Shown piece after piece: positions 1 through 12,800 of a stretch of DNA of 64,000 bases. How positions within the stretch are numbered: the stretch's first letter is position 1; each line of letters begins with the position of its first letter. This DNA is from Marsupella aquatica (Eukaryota > Marchantiophyta), in the NCBI GenBank assembly GCA_973895155.1, contig OZ316893.1, positions 5,766,001 through 5,830,000 of the forward strand, read 5' to 3'. A program made the translations under genes and the position numbers. The notes beneath the pieces were generated by a model, which saw nothing but the letters and a program-made list of their open reading frames with translations, made no database searches and was not told the origin of the DNA.

Positions 1-2
1 AG

Positions 3-311
3 TATATCTTAGATGGACAATGGGAAGCTTTGCACCCGAACTCAGGAATGTCTGTTGAAGTAAAGGGCAGTCACCTGTGCGTAGATTATCATGAGGAAGT
101 GGGATATCGTGTGTGGGAATGGCATGGCCATTGCATGATCTATGAAGATGGAGAAGGCTATACTCCAGAGTACATATACGGAAATTATTTCGAGCCTTTG
201 GTGGAGGAAGACGAAGTGAGTAGGCCAGTAGGTTTAGGGTTGATGGCCAATAACAGGAGAGTCATGCCCGGGCTCGGAGGGATACTTAGCCCCATAGGTA
301 GACGGATATAA
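3..311 (+). CDS. Hypothetical protein, 3' part (open at left edge)
   Basis: The frame is open from base 3 and ends at TAA 309-311, so only the C-terminal part of a protein (about 102 residues) is visible. The visible peptide is acidic and rich in aromatic residues (for example YRVWEWHGHCMIYEDGEGY), then a short Gly/Arg-rich tail. I do not recognise a family. The composition looks coding, but no start or splice site can be judged because the 5' part lies outside the window. It sits in repeat-rich DNA upstream of a MULE and may belong to an accessory element. It could also be a chance open frame. Confidence 0.3.
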   Translation, partial: YILDGQWEALHPNSGMSVEVKGSHLCVDYHEEVGYRVWEWHGHCMIYEDGEGYTPEYIYGNYFEPLVEEDEVSRPVGLGLMANNRRVMPGLGGILSPIGRRI

Positions 312-1354
312 GAGAGCATCGAAGTAGAGTTTCTCAGCCAGATGATTAATGTGTTTACGTAGTGAGTCTGCAGAGGTGCAAGTGTCACATCTGAGCTGTT
401 TGGTGGGGCTTAAATGAATTCAGATGCTAGGCTTGTTGTCAACAAGAAACGCAGCCAGATGGTTCTCTGTGTTGTAAACGTGTTACTTTCCCAATTAAGT
501 GATACAGCGCTCACATTTGAGTTCTGATCTCGAGCAGAACGGTTACTGATGCCAGGCCTTTTCTGGAGGAAAAGAATCAGCTAGGTTGCTCACTGTATTG
601 GAAACGTCTGAGGTACTATTTAAGACGCAGTGTGTATCAATTCCTACAGGGAAACGTCATTCCGGAAGTTTCAGTAGCTTTGTCCTTAGTTTTTGTGCTC
701 TTGGTTCTTAGTCAGAATTTTGAATTACCCATCTTTAAGCTTTGGATTGCACTTGGAGACTTTTGTACATTTCTTTGTATGCATGTTGCTCGATACTCCG
801 ATCTCCTGATAGTCACGGACATTAATTCTCATAGTCAGCATATTTTTGTGCTGAAGTGACCGTTCTAGATTTTATTTCTAGTTTCATGTGTAAGAAGATC
901 ACTCTCACACGTTACCCCGTATTGTGGAAAGCTTGCCCGTCGCCTGAGACTGTAAAGATTGAAATATGATGCACAGCTCCATGTAGTTCTTGACGATGGA
1001 GAGTACCTCGGTCAGACCAGGGTTGGCCTGGATAGTTCATCAGTTGAATTGGTACCGAGACCTGCAATGGCCTAAGATAGAACCTTGGACACGGATTAGA
1101 CATCCGTGATTCTTTTGTTTTTCCTTTCCCTACTCAGTCTCGAATAAAACCTGTCAGTCTTGTGCAGGACGATCAATACTTACAAAAGGAATGGGACAAA
1201 GAGCTGACCCAAACATGGGTGGGAATCCTTAGGCCAGCAACTGAGAGAAAGAGACCTCTAATGGAAGGACTCTTAACTTCCTCCACAAGAACACTTCCCT
1301 AACAATAGCATTGTGTGCAAGGATCATATTTTTATACAAATAGCATTTTTGCAA

Positions 1355-1438
1355 CCATGACTTTGGGATGATTTATTGCATCATATTAGCCTGAAGCCAT
1401 GACTTTGGGATGATTTATTGCATCATACTAGCCTGAAG
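1355..1438. repeat. 42-bp tandem duplication
   Basis: Two adjacent copies of a 42-bp segment starting CCATGACTTTGGGATG, nearly identical (one T/C difference seen). Confidence 0.85.
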
Positions 1439-2436
1439 CCTTAGCTGTGTTCTTTATTAGATGATGGGTGAATACTGTCATGCCCGTTTTAAGTTAAAAT
1501 CTGCAACCTTACGTGCGCCCCAAGTCACTTGCCGTTTCCAGTTCCATCTGCAACCTTACCTGTGCCCCCGCAGTCAATAGAGGGTTCACTCTAGACCCCA
1601 GTCCTTGAATCTTACCTTCCCCCCCATAGTCAGTAGAGGGTTCACGCTAGACCCCAGGCCCTTATCGTAGTAGTAGATTTGCAATAGAAAAGAGTTATTG
1701 TATGACCAAAAATCTATTTTAGAATAGTACACGCCAATTTGGAAGTCATCCAATCACGGTCCATGAAACCAAGTTTTCAGCCATTTTGGTGGGGAGATTT
1801 GGTTTCACTTGTCTAATACCCATCTCTTAGAGCACTTATCGAACAATTATTAAAGCTGTCTAGTGTAGATTCCAGGTCATTATTAGTTTTTCCTTACTGC
1901 CCACACCTTCTCACTTATCGGACAATTGAAGCTCGATAGCTTTCGGTTCTGCACAGCACTTTTTCTTGCCGCAAAGGAAATTCCGCGATACCGTTTCCTG
2001 ATACATCTCTGTTGAATTCTGGAGTTAGCGCACCGAAGCAGCCTAATTATGTCGACACTGTCCAGGATTCCGACCTCCGTGAAGGCAGGACGCTGGATTT
2101 GGTGACCACGCCACACAGTTACAAACCACACCTCGAAGCGGGTGTCCAATTTCACGCCAGATCGCAATCAGGTACACATCATTCGGATTCGTGTTTACTG
2201 CAACTTGGATGGAGTTGATCCGCGGTACCATTATATTGCAGTCAGTTTGGAGTTGAACGAGTACCGTATTACGCAAGAAAAGTAACCTCGTAGGATTGCC
2301 CTGCTGGTAATTGCACATCAAAATCTGGCAGGATACGATACGTGATACCCTGTAGTGCTTTCCTAGACAATGTGCCTTTACATTCATCCAAAATTTCTTT
2401 TGCAGCTGTTCGTCAAATGGTACGGTATAAGCAAGT

Positions 2437-2562
2437 CGGGCAGGGCAGGGTGGGTAGCGAACAGGCAGGGCAGGCAGTGTAGGGCAGCCAGGGCAGGGCA
2501 GCAAGAGCCGGGCAGGGCAGCCAGGGCAGGGCAGCCAGAGCCGGGCAGGGCAGCCAGGGCAG
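2437..2562. repeat. GGGCAG-rich minisatellite
   Basis: An irregular array built on GGGCAGGGCAGCCA, with interspersed AGAGCC. It is purine-biased on the plus strand. A weaker GGGCAG-rich block occurs at 43312-43445, also near a copy of the dispersed ILMC-type unit. Confidence 0.8.
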
Positions 2563-3393
2563 GTGCATCACACTCCGTCCGCTATTCTCCATCCGCTATT
2601 CTCCGTCTGAGCCTTTCCGTCCCAAATGAAATTAAACCGCTACATGGATGTTCTGCCCATATCGTGTATGTTCTGCCCATATCGTGGATGTTTAGGACAT
2701 ACCACGATGTTACGTTTCAAATCTTCAACATCAACGAATGATGAACTCGAAGAGCGCGGCAATTGCTCGTACACCGCTTTCAATGCTGCCGCCATTTGCG
2801 AATTTGCGCGGGATGGATATAGTCTCTCTAAATCCTGTGTTCATTCCAGAGCTCGATTCCTCCATGTGGACTCGAATTTCTTCCTTTGGCATCGAGTTTT
2901 ATCAATTTCGAATTCATGTGAACCAGGCGTCATGGCTACATTCCGCTGTGGATTCTTCCATTCCGAGCTGACACAGGATTTCGAGCTCAAACAGGATGTA
3001 CAATGGAGTCGACTACTGGAAGACTTGTGAAGAACCGAATGCTTCTCATCAGTGGAATGCGAATGGTTTGTCGATTGCCGATTATCTGTCGAATTCCGAA
3101 CGCCGATGGTCTAACGTCAATGAGTGCAATGTCGCCATCCTCCGCCATTTGCATTCCTGCCTCCGAAGATATCATACGGTGACAAAATTTTCAAAATTAC
3201 AAATATCGCAGTCCGGATTGTCCATGCCCATCGCCATGCTGTAGGGTGCGCTGGTGGGCTCCTATCCTGTGTGCAATGGATAACGTACAAGAAGGTAAAA
3301 CCCCTTTCTGTGTTTCAAAGTTTTGTACATTGCATTTTCAAATATTGGTGAGGCGGAATCTGGTGAGACTTCGCATCTAAAATATAGACTGGA

Positions 3394-6300
3394 ATGTCTC
3401 AATGCAGTTTTTTTTTGCCCACCAATACACCTGCGGCTGGAAAGAGACAAAGGGTTGTCGCTCCACAGTCGTTGTTGCTGCAAAGGATTGGGAGGCAGGG
3501 TCCTTTCAATGCCAATGATCTCAATTGGGACTCAAAGGACCGAGCTTATATTCCATCCGATAGGTTACAAGACTTTGTGAAGGGTGAGGGTAGTCGATGC
3601 CCACGTGCAATGACATGCTTTATCACCCGTGACTCCAAGCAAAAACGAGATGTCGGAGGACCACACAGGTGGGTCCGTAAAATTCAGTATTACTGTGAGT
3701 TTGGGACTCCTGACCGCAGGAAGGTGCCATTGCGTAATAGCGAAAGTATTGCCGATCCCAAAGACAAGCCCAAGACAGGGAAAGGAAGCAAGCTGTCTGC
3801 TGACCACGACCATTACCACAAAGGGTGCCAATGCAGATTTCAGGCATATGAGTTGGAGACTATCCACGACGAAAGCGTCATTGAACTCAGATACAAATCC
3901 AAAGACCACGTAGACAAGGAAGGTTTGCCTTGCCATGGTAGCGATGATCCACGATGCAGAGGTCTTCCGTCGGAATTTTCCCATAGCCTTTCGTCCGAAG
4001 CCAGGTAAATGCCTCCTACCGTCCTTCCATTCGAACTACCATGGGGTCCATCAAACTCACGCGGATATCACAGAAAATAGTTGTAAATATCATCATATGC
4101 ATAGGCGATAGTGGTGGCCCTTTCCGCTGCAGGTTCCCATCTATCGGGTTTGCACCAACATACTCCAATAAGCACGCTTTAGTACTACAATATCAGGGTA
4201 TGTAGATGGCTCTACTCCTAACGCGTTCATATCTCCTGATACTTGTTATTTGTGCTGTTAGGGGATGGATTGAATGCGAATTGCGCAGAGGATCCACTCC
4301 GACGCAGATTCTGCACCGTGTTGCGAAGGCCCTTTTCCATGCTTCGAATGCAACGCTGGAAAATCAACACTCAGATTGCAGGGACCATTACATCACTATG
4401 GATGACATTGGAAACGTGAAGAAGGGACTAGACAGGGAGACTTTTCGCAGGCACCCCAACGATGCTACAAGTACACATTTATGGATTCAAGCCACCCCGG
4501 AGAGTATTCTCTTATACGATCAGCCAAAACCCTCTCCAATGGAGCCCCTTCGAATAGTATTACAGAGAAGTTTCCAGTTGGACTGGCTGGTGAAGTACGG
4601 GAACAGTCGATGTCTGGGAATTGATGGGACATTCGGAACTCACAAGTACAAGGTTCATATCCTCAATTTCACCCCTATCGTTATGTTTTTTCGGCCTTTC
4701 ATGGTGAATTTTTTTGCTGGAATGTCACGAATGTAATCTTTGCTTCAGACGCGGGGCGCCAATCACAGCACCGCAATCACAGCTTCGATGCTCCGCGATC
4801 CTCCCGTTCTAATGTCCTTTCACCGTTTTCTTGTAAGCAGTATCCGCTGTACACCATTATGGTGTTTGACAAATACGAGAATGGGCTTCCCATTGCGTAT
4901 GCCATCCTTGAAAAGGAGGAAATAGAGGATATTGTGAAGTTTCTACATGTTGTGAAGACAACAGCTGAACTTGCCTGCCCTGGTTGGAAACCCTCCTGCT
5001 TCATGGTTGACTGTGCTGATAACGAAAGAGCAGCTATCAAAACTGTTTTTCCCGACATTCCCATATTCTTGTGTATATACCATGTCCGCAAGGCATGGAC
5101 GACCAAATTGCTTGAGCTCGTCCAGTCTCATGACCGACGTGCACAAATGAATGTTGCGTTGGAGGATATCATATTTGGCAGCACATTGCATGTCGACCCA
5201 ACCCTACATGAACTGGAATGTGTGGAACGGTCAGCTCAGAGAAAGCTGACTACCTTCTTCCAGACATTCTGGACAAAGAAAAAATTCCTCCAATACTTTC
5301 AAGGGGAGTGGATGGGGTGCCTACGTAAGTACCATTCCACCATTCCTCTCTCTCGCACTATGCAAAGATGCAGATTGTTTTTATAGTGACTGTAACATAA
5401 TAGTTTTCCCAGTTGTGTCCTTTCCCCGGCGATTGCTGACGTTCGTTTCATTATTTACTTTGTGGGATTGGCGCAGACATGTGGATACGAGACGAGAGGA
5501 GAGCAGTGGCGAGGAATAATCAGGATACAAACAACTCGCTTGAGTCATACCATGCCATCCTCAAGTCCATTATTTTCCCAAGGAAATGGAATCTTGACAA
5601 AAAAAGGGTCGATGAGTTGTGTGACACCCTCCACAATGACGTAGGCATACATTTTTGGTACAAGGCTAAAAAGAAGGCCAGGGGTCTGGTTAGCAACAAA
5701 AAGAAGGATATGTATGTAATGAACGTGATCATGAAGGTGAGGAATATGGATGTCAAGTCAGTGGAATGGCCTCCTGCTCCGTTGTCTGCGACAACGGCAT
5801 TGGTAAAGTCCGTATCGAGGAATGTGGTATACCGTGTCCATTGGAGGAATGACGTCAATTCCTGCCAGTGCTATTGGTCTTTGCAAGGCAACTATTGCAA
5901 GCACCAGGTAATTCACATGAATTTGGATAGCAATGTTAATGTGTTTACGGTTTAAATACCCCTAACCTGTTCATGTGTTGAAGGACTACGTACCTCTAAT
6001 GTTGTCATGCGTTTGCTGTAGGTCCTCGTGCTGCGTGTGCTTGGGTACTCAAAGATGAACATCCGAGTAGCTTTGGGATTGAGATATGGCGGTATCCGTG
6101 GTGGCATGTCTGAGTTATTGCGATTGGGCATTACCATTGATCTCAATGAACCCGCCTCTGAAAATTTGCCTCTCAATGTGCATGACCCTCTGTCATTTGA
6201 CAATTCTGACGTTGGTGACGCCTTCCCACCCCGCCCCACGGAGGTTGTGCCCTTGCCTGTACCACGTGGTAGGTTGTGCTAGACCCAACAACTATTACTA

Positions 6301-6912
6301 ATGTTCATTGTTTTATTGAAGTATAAAATTAAGTTCCTCTCACATGTACTCAGTTCCACATAAAGTCTAATTGGCTCATCATGCAATGAAGATTCCAACA
6401 TGTTACCGTCGACAGATTGTGACAAAGTAAACGGCGAGTACGAGATGCAATTGAAGGAAATTCAGGGTTACGTCCTCATGAACCCGGCATTGAAGGCTCT
6501 TGTTGCCCACGAGTTGAGAGCAATCAATGGTAGACTGAAAGATACCCGCCTCATCCTTACAGATCCTGACTCTGTTCTTCCACCCGGACACATTTGGAGG
6601 AGACTGGCCCCTCGGTGCTCTCACACCCCTCTGCGAATGAAAAGCTGGGTTGAGAAGATGTGTGGCAATATGCGGAAAGCGCCGAGGACCTAGTCCACTC
6701 GTCTAGGTGAGCGATACATGCCCTATAGAAGAGTGTCAGACCAGCAGAATCCTGGTTATGAACCGTCCAATTTCCGTTTTCGGCCAAGGAAGGGCAAGCA
6801 GAAGTGCAAGGACAAATATAGTCTTAGGAAACATTTCCTTCAGGCTAGTGCCAACAGGGATAAGCGACGGAACAAACACTTTGCTTCGGAATTCCCAGCT
6901 GTGAATGAATAG
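3394..6912 (+). CDS. MULE transposase with SWIM zinc finger (six exons)
   Basis: Proposed exons are 3394-4004, 4262-4652, 4841-5324, 5477-5907, 6022-6268 and 6416-6912. All junctions are GT/AG and keep one frame (887 codons including stop). Exon 1 has an N-terminal Cys/His-rich region (HYHKGCQC). A MULE DDE core follows, with GIDGTFG (Asp near residue 325) and MVDCADNE (Asp near 391), then the NNQDTNNSLESYH block. The SWIM finger reads CQC..C-K-H at the exon 4 end. The C-terminus is basic (RPRKGKQKCKDK). MULE transposases cut and paste DNA in the nucleus. An in-frame TAG at 6691-6693 precedes the last 72 codons, so this copy is truncated or recently decayed. No terminal inverted repeats were identified. 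The start ATG is the first in frame; an upstream exon cannot be excluded. Confidence 0.85.
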
Positions 6913-7981
6913 TGTTTAGCTGCAGTGTCACCCACAATTTTGTCAATTCCAATTGTAATTTTCTCCGTGCATACTTTCTGAAATTGTTAAGGGGCCCATT
7001 TTGGTTTCCATCACAGTTTCACATATGTATATGTATAATCTTACTTGGGTGTTTTTATGAATATGAACACGGATGGTCTATGAAGGAAAAATAGCGCAAA
7101 ATATTGTCGTGTTGCCCGTGGCAGCCGAGGTGCCATCCTCATCTCTCGGTTTTGCACGGACTAACTCCCGGGTTTAGGGTGTCCTCCTCGTCTCTTGGTT
7201 GGGCCATCTCCATACCATAATAGTGATATAAAGATACAGGTATCACTGAGCTTGGGGAACGCTGCGAAGAGGCATCCATTCAACTTTAACTTGGATCAAA
7301 ATAATGACGTGCTCATGTCGAGGTTGGGGGCTGCCCCAGACCATGATAATAAATACATAATGGCATGGTTATCACTGACTGTGGCGACGGCTCTATCATG
7401 GGCGACAGAGCCGCCGCCCATGACGACAAAAGGCAATAACAGCGGAGATTAGGCAGTTAGGTGAAGGGGGCTGTCATTCATTTAATGACAGGTCACGAAA
7501 CCTGGACGAGACTTTTCGAGGGCTACGATGGACGTATTGCACGGACCAAATCTCGGTCCACACCAAGCCGTCCTCATATTTTGGTCTGCCTGCTGTCATA
7601 CCAGGATACCGGATCTAGTAAGGCCATAAATCTTTGATGCGAGGTCGGGTGCTTTACGACGCCCGTGGGCAATGTTCGGCGCCTCGACAGAAATGGTAAT
7701 TAACACCGCCCTTTACACGGTGCTCAGGACAAAGGGGGTCTATCAGTTATCTGTTATGTAGGGGTTTTATGGCCAGGGTTTAGGGTCTGCAAGGGGCTTC
7801 GCCCAACGCTTTTGGAACGTTGTCGCGAGAACCATTAACCCTAACCCCTCAAAAACCTCCAACCATACTGCGGTCGAAGGGCGTGCTTCCACAAGTTGCC
7901 ATTTCCTGTGCCCACTCGCGTTCCGATGACCAATTTCAGCCAGCAGGGTAACTTTCTTAGTGTAGGTTTTCATTGGCAGTC
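6913..7981. other. Intergenic, no gene seen
   Basis: Two GGGTTTAGGG-like telomere-type motifs occur near 7157 and 7768, and a CATACCATAATAG variant of the dispersed motif lies near 7211. Nothing else is supported. Confidence 0.5.
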
Positions 7982-9632
7982 ATGGCGACTCCAATTGCAA
8001 GTGGAGTTAGAACCGATTGCATGGAAGCAGAAGATGGGATGCATTACACCAGGGTTCGCAATTGCAAACAGCCAACTAAACGAGATTGGAAGTGCATCAT
8101 TCCAGGTTGTCCGATAGGGAAGGCTTACACCATAGTGAAGGGCATTAATGATCATTGGTTGAAGTGCCACCAATCTTGGAATACACCACAGTTGAGCGAA
8201 GAAGAAAATCGAAGGCGAAACCAGGAGAATGTGATTGCCGCAACCCGGAAGAAATTCGAAATCGTGAAATGCACTGTTGGATTCTTCCCGTGGAGGTGGC
8301 AGCAAGCCCAAATGTCAATGCTAGAGGGAGAGAAGAAAAGAATTGTCCAAGAATATCTCACTCGTCATCTTAGATACCTGCAGCGGGGGGCACCTTCGGA
8401 AGTTCCTGACCTGCTCGTTTGTTTTGCTGCTCTCGATCTTCCTTATTTGGGCGATACCGTGCTCTTGAAGCACCCTCAGTACAGAGTGTGGCTCACCGCG
8501 CACTTGAAGCTTGTTCTTCAAGATCCACAGCACCGTCTCTTTCGAGACCATGTGAGGAAAAACTTTCTAGCCATGCAAACTATGCACAAGCATTCCGTAT
8601 CGACGAGGGAGGGGACAAAGGCAGCTGCAGGAATGACAAAAATGCTGACATGCTTCAGCAGAGTTGTATCAGCTTTTACGCAATAGGGCGTGGATCCAGA
8701 CCTCACCAAGTTGTTGAAGGAGGCGATGGATTACATGGAGGATGCTGAAAATTATTTCTGGTTCGATTCCTTCAATGCTGCGCCGTCCGCCGAGCTGCAC
8801 GACGCATTGGTTTTGAAGTTTATGGACTGGAAATTCAGTGCTCTGGGCAGAAAGAAGAAACTTGTCGTTGCCCAAACAGGCAGAGCCATTCGGGCCAAAC
8901 AACTCGCGTCTCTCGGCATCGTGGAGGACCCGGGGGTTGCGGATGAACAGGTAAGCCTCGATGCGTGCCCCATATTAAGCATGTACATATTATGGGTCTT
9001 TATTCAATCGCGTATGGCCTTCACACAAAATCCAACTTATGAACTCTGCAAACAATCCATCCTGTACGATATTTGAGGTATCTAATGTCATCACATGACA
9101 GCATATTACACATAATGGGGGTCACAGATATTGGGGGTCGACTGCAGATTTTGGATAGCCTCGGTAAATGACAAGTACACTGGTCATGATCGAAGAGTGC
9201 TGTTTGGTTGAGCAGGGTAGGTTCTATGATTCAGAAATCGATCAGTCGGAGCTGGACTATGAGTTCAAACCATCCGTTAAAGCAGTGGACATCCTTTAGG
9301 TGGTTCGGGCATTCGTGTTGGAAAACCCGCACTTGAGGCCGCCAGAACTCACTGAATGGGCTGAAGGCCTTCCAGAGACAGATGAATGTGGCGCGCAGGA
9401 CAAAGTGCTCCACATCGAGCCACTGGGGAACCTTGGATCCCTCCAGTGGGAACACGGATTCCAGACATATGTTAAGGAAAAGCTTCAAACGTTGGTTGAC
9501 AAAGGTACGTTGAAGTATTGTGAAACCTGCATCGGTGAATTCGCTAGAGCAGAGAGATTGCATACCGGGGACAAAGATGTATGCGCAGTTTTGTTCAAAA
9601 ACCGGATACTCAAGCTTCACATCATGTTCTGA
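7982..9632 (+). pseudogene. C2HC zinc-finger family, copy A (two in-frame TAG stops)
   Basis: Exon 1 is 7982-8950 (969 bp, identical in length to exon 1 of copy B) and exon 2 starts at 9216. The N-terminus carries C-x4-C-x14-H-x3-C (WKCIIPGCP...INDHWLKC). Family blocks follow: GFFPWRWQQA, YLTRHLRYLQ, YRVWLTAHLKL, a WFDSFNAAPS-like block and MDWKFSALG. Exon 2 has FYDSE, then FVLENPHLRP and SLQWEH, matching copies B and C. TAG interrupts the frame at 8684-8686 and 9297-9299, while homology continues in the same frame on both sides. Exon 2 either ends at TGA 9630-9632 or is spliced at 9504 (phase 1) into downstream exons. Function is unknown. The finger suggests nucleic-acid binding, and the dispersed copies suggest a transposon passenger. 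Confidence 0.7.
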
Positions 9633-9899
9633 TGTAGTTCAACTTACTACATCACTTGTATAATTAACCCAGCCGTGTGGCATCCCTTCTATTTCACAAA
9701 CAAATATCTGTGGCATCTGGTTTGAACAGAAATTACAAAAATTTAGGGACGAGAAGAGGTAAAGGTGTAGGGACTGGCACCTTGTTAGGCCGGGTAGTCA
9801 TAGTTCCACCTCTTGCCTGGTTCGGTTATGCATATGGATGGTACACGAGGATACCACCCAGGATCTTTTGTTTTTCCTTTCTCTGGCTATCTGTACAAG

Positions 9900-12800
9900 A
9901 GTTTTGCCCCAATAACCCAGACTTTGGAGTGATCGTGTATATTGAAGTAGATGACTCAGTGCATATCCGAGTGGACGCAACGGGAGTTGAAGTCAGGGCT
10001 AACAAGCTACCAATTTCTCGCCCAATAAGAGGTACTAAACATTCACACTATTTGCATTATGAAGCTCTATCGGTCCTACCGTAGTTATATGATTTTGAAC
10101 CAGGGTGCTAATTATTTGTATTCACATTAGGTGTGGCCGTGGGTGGAGGGAAGAAGAGGAAGGGCGACCAAGTGAGCATCGAACCAGCGGTTCAGGTGAG
10201 CATCACCAAAACGGAGTCAAGAAAGAGGAAGAACATATTGGGTACAACAGAAACGCCATCATTCATCATTGGCACAGACAAAGCATCCAGACGTGGGTCA
10301 GTGGCCGCCGAACCTGAAGTTGCGCAGCGGACTAGAAGGAACAGAAGCCTTCCTGTAGATAACAATGAACTCACAACCCCCTGTGAGGGGACAACCTCCG
10401 TCCCTGTTGTTAAAAGAAGCAGCGTCCAAAACGAATTGGTAAAGACAGTCGCACGTTCGAAAGTTGTAAAAGGTCGGAGTTTGCGTACGAAGGAACCCGG
10501 GCACGTTACAGACCGAGGGTCCGAAGGCTTGCGCACTAGTGAAATCCGAAGCAGGGCGAGATCCTAAAAAAAAAGCAATCTGATGTTGACTCTGGCACAC
10601 CTCGGAAGCGTCGTCGTGCAATGAAAAGTAACCCAATTATAGGGACTGAGGCATCTTCCCCCCATGAACTTGCTTCAGGTATGACATTCACGCATAAGGA
10701 TAGTTTAGTTTCGTTCTATTCATGAATATTCCTAAATGGCCAAATCCTATTAATGATGTCGTCTAGGGTGTATATTCTTATCACGGTATGCGTTTGGGTG
10801 TGGTTCACAGAAACCTTGGCCGCTCTGAGTATGGCGGTAGTTCATCCCGGTCCAACCGATCCGAATGCGACAATAGACAATCCGGGAACACCAACAGAGA
10901 ACAGCCCCCCGTCGCCCTCAATGCAGCCCGGTACGTAGGCAACGAGCAATTCGGGCGTCGTTTTGCACGATGGTCCATTGGTATGGTGAATGGACTAGAT
11001 TAATTATCACGATATGATCCTGGATTCTGTGGGCAGAACCCCCGCACGGTCCGAGTGGCGATCCTGGTCCAGACCCGGACACCGGCCCCCCGTCGCCTTC
11101 AAGGCAGCCTGGTACGTAGGCAACGGAGAAATTCGGGCATCGTTTTGTCTTTGACCACTTCAATTGGCGCTGTGGTCCAGTGATATGCAGAATGGACTGG
11201 ATTGATTATCACGGTATGATCCTGGATTCTGTGTGCAGAACCCCAGCGCGGTCCGAGTGGCGATCCTGGTCCAGACTCGGACACCGGCCCCCCGTCGCCT
11301 TCAACGCAGCCTGGTACATAGGCAACGGAGAAATTCGGGCATCGTTTTGTCTTTGACCAGTTCAATTGGCGCTGTGGTCCAGTGATATGCAGAATGGACT
11401 GGATTGATTATCATGGTATGATCCTGGATTCTGTGTGCAGAACCCCCGCGCGGTCTGAGTGGCGATCTTGGTCCAGACGCGGACAACAGCCCCCCGTCGC
11501 CTTCAACGCAGCCTGGTACGTAGGCAATGGAGAAATTCGGGCGTCGTTTTGTCTTTAACCAGTTCAATTGGCGTTGTGGTCCAGTGATATGCAGAATGGA
11601 CTGGATTGATTATCACGGTATGATCCTGGATTCTGTGTGCAGAACCCCCGCACGGTCCGAGTGGCGATCTTGGTCCAAACGCGGACACCGGCCCCCCGTC
11701 GCCTTCAACGCAGCCTGGTACATAGGCAACGGAGAAATTCGGGCATCGTTTTGTCTTTGACCAGTTCAATTGGCGCTGTGGTCCAGTGATATGCAGAATG
11801 GACTGGATTGATTATCACGGTATGATCCTGGATTCTGTGTGCAGAACCCCAGCGCGGTCCGAGTGGCGATCTTGGTCCAGACGCGGACAACAGCCCCCCG
11901 TCGCCTTCAACACAGCCTGGTACGTAGGCAACAGAGAAATTCGGGCATCGTTTTGTCTTTGACCACTTCAATTGGCGCTGTGGTCCAGTGATATGCAGAA
12001 TGGACTGGATTGGTTATCACGGTATGATCCTGGATTCTGTGTGCAGAACCCCCGCGCGGTCCGAGTGGCGATCCTGGTCCAGACACGGACATCGGCCCCC
12101 TGTCGCCTTCAAGGCAGCCTGGTACGTAGGCAACGGAGAAATTCAAGCGTCATTTTGTCTTTGACCAGTTCAATTGGCGCTGTGGTCCAGTGATATGCAG
12201 AATGGAATGGATTGATTATCACGGTATGATCCTGGATTCTATGTGCAGAACCCCCACGCGGTCCGAGTGGCGATCCTGGTCCAGATGCGGACACCGGCCC
12301 CCCGTCGCCTTCAACGCAACCTGGTACGTAGGCAACGGAGAAATTTGGGCGTCATTTTGTCTTTGACCACTTCAATTGGCGCTATGGTCCAGTGATATGC
12401 AGAATGGACTGGATTGATTATCACGGTATGATCCTGGATTCTGTGTGCAGAACCCCCGTGCGGTCCGAGTGGCGATCCTGGTCCAGACGCGGACAACGGC
12501 CCCCCGTCGCCTTCAACGCAGCCTGGTACGTAGGCAACAGAGAAATTCGGGCATCGTTTTGTCTTTGACCACTTCAATTGGCGCTGTGATCCAGTGATAT
12601 GCAGAATGGACTGGATTGGTTATCACGGTATGATCCTGGATTCTGTGTGCAGAACCCCCGCGCGGTCCGAGTGGCGATCCTGGTCCAGACGCGGACACCG
12701 GCCCCCTGTCGCCTTCAAGGCAGCCTGGTACGTAGGCAACGGAGAAATTCAAGCGTCATTTTGTCTTTGACCAGTTCAATTGGCGCTGTGGTCCAGTGAT

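Larger units (their letters stand above)
312..3393. other. Gene-poor stretch with short repeats
   Basis: No convincing gene is seen. The stretch holds a 42-bp tandem duplication (1355-1438), a loosely repeated block near 1500-1660 with two copies of a segment containing AGAGGGTTCAC and TAGACCCCAG, a reverse-strand copy of a dispersed unit (2297-2345), and a GGGCAG minisatellite (2437-2562). A reverse-strand open frame at 2043-2504 runs through the dispersed unit and the minisatellite and is not counted as a gene. Confidence 0.5.

Noticed and set aside
2043-2741. Overlapping open frames on both strands
   Set aside because: They run through a GGGCAG minisatellite and a dispersed noncoding unit; low-complexity composition explains their length.
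6691-9299. Stop-codon reassignment (TAG read as an amino acid)
   Set aside because: The VMA21-like and amine oxidase genes end at TAG, so TAG is a normal stop in this genome.
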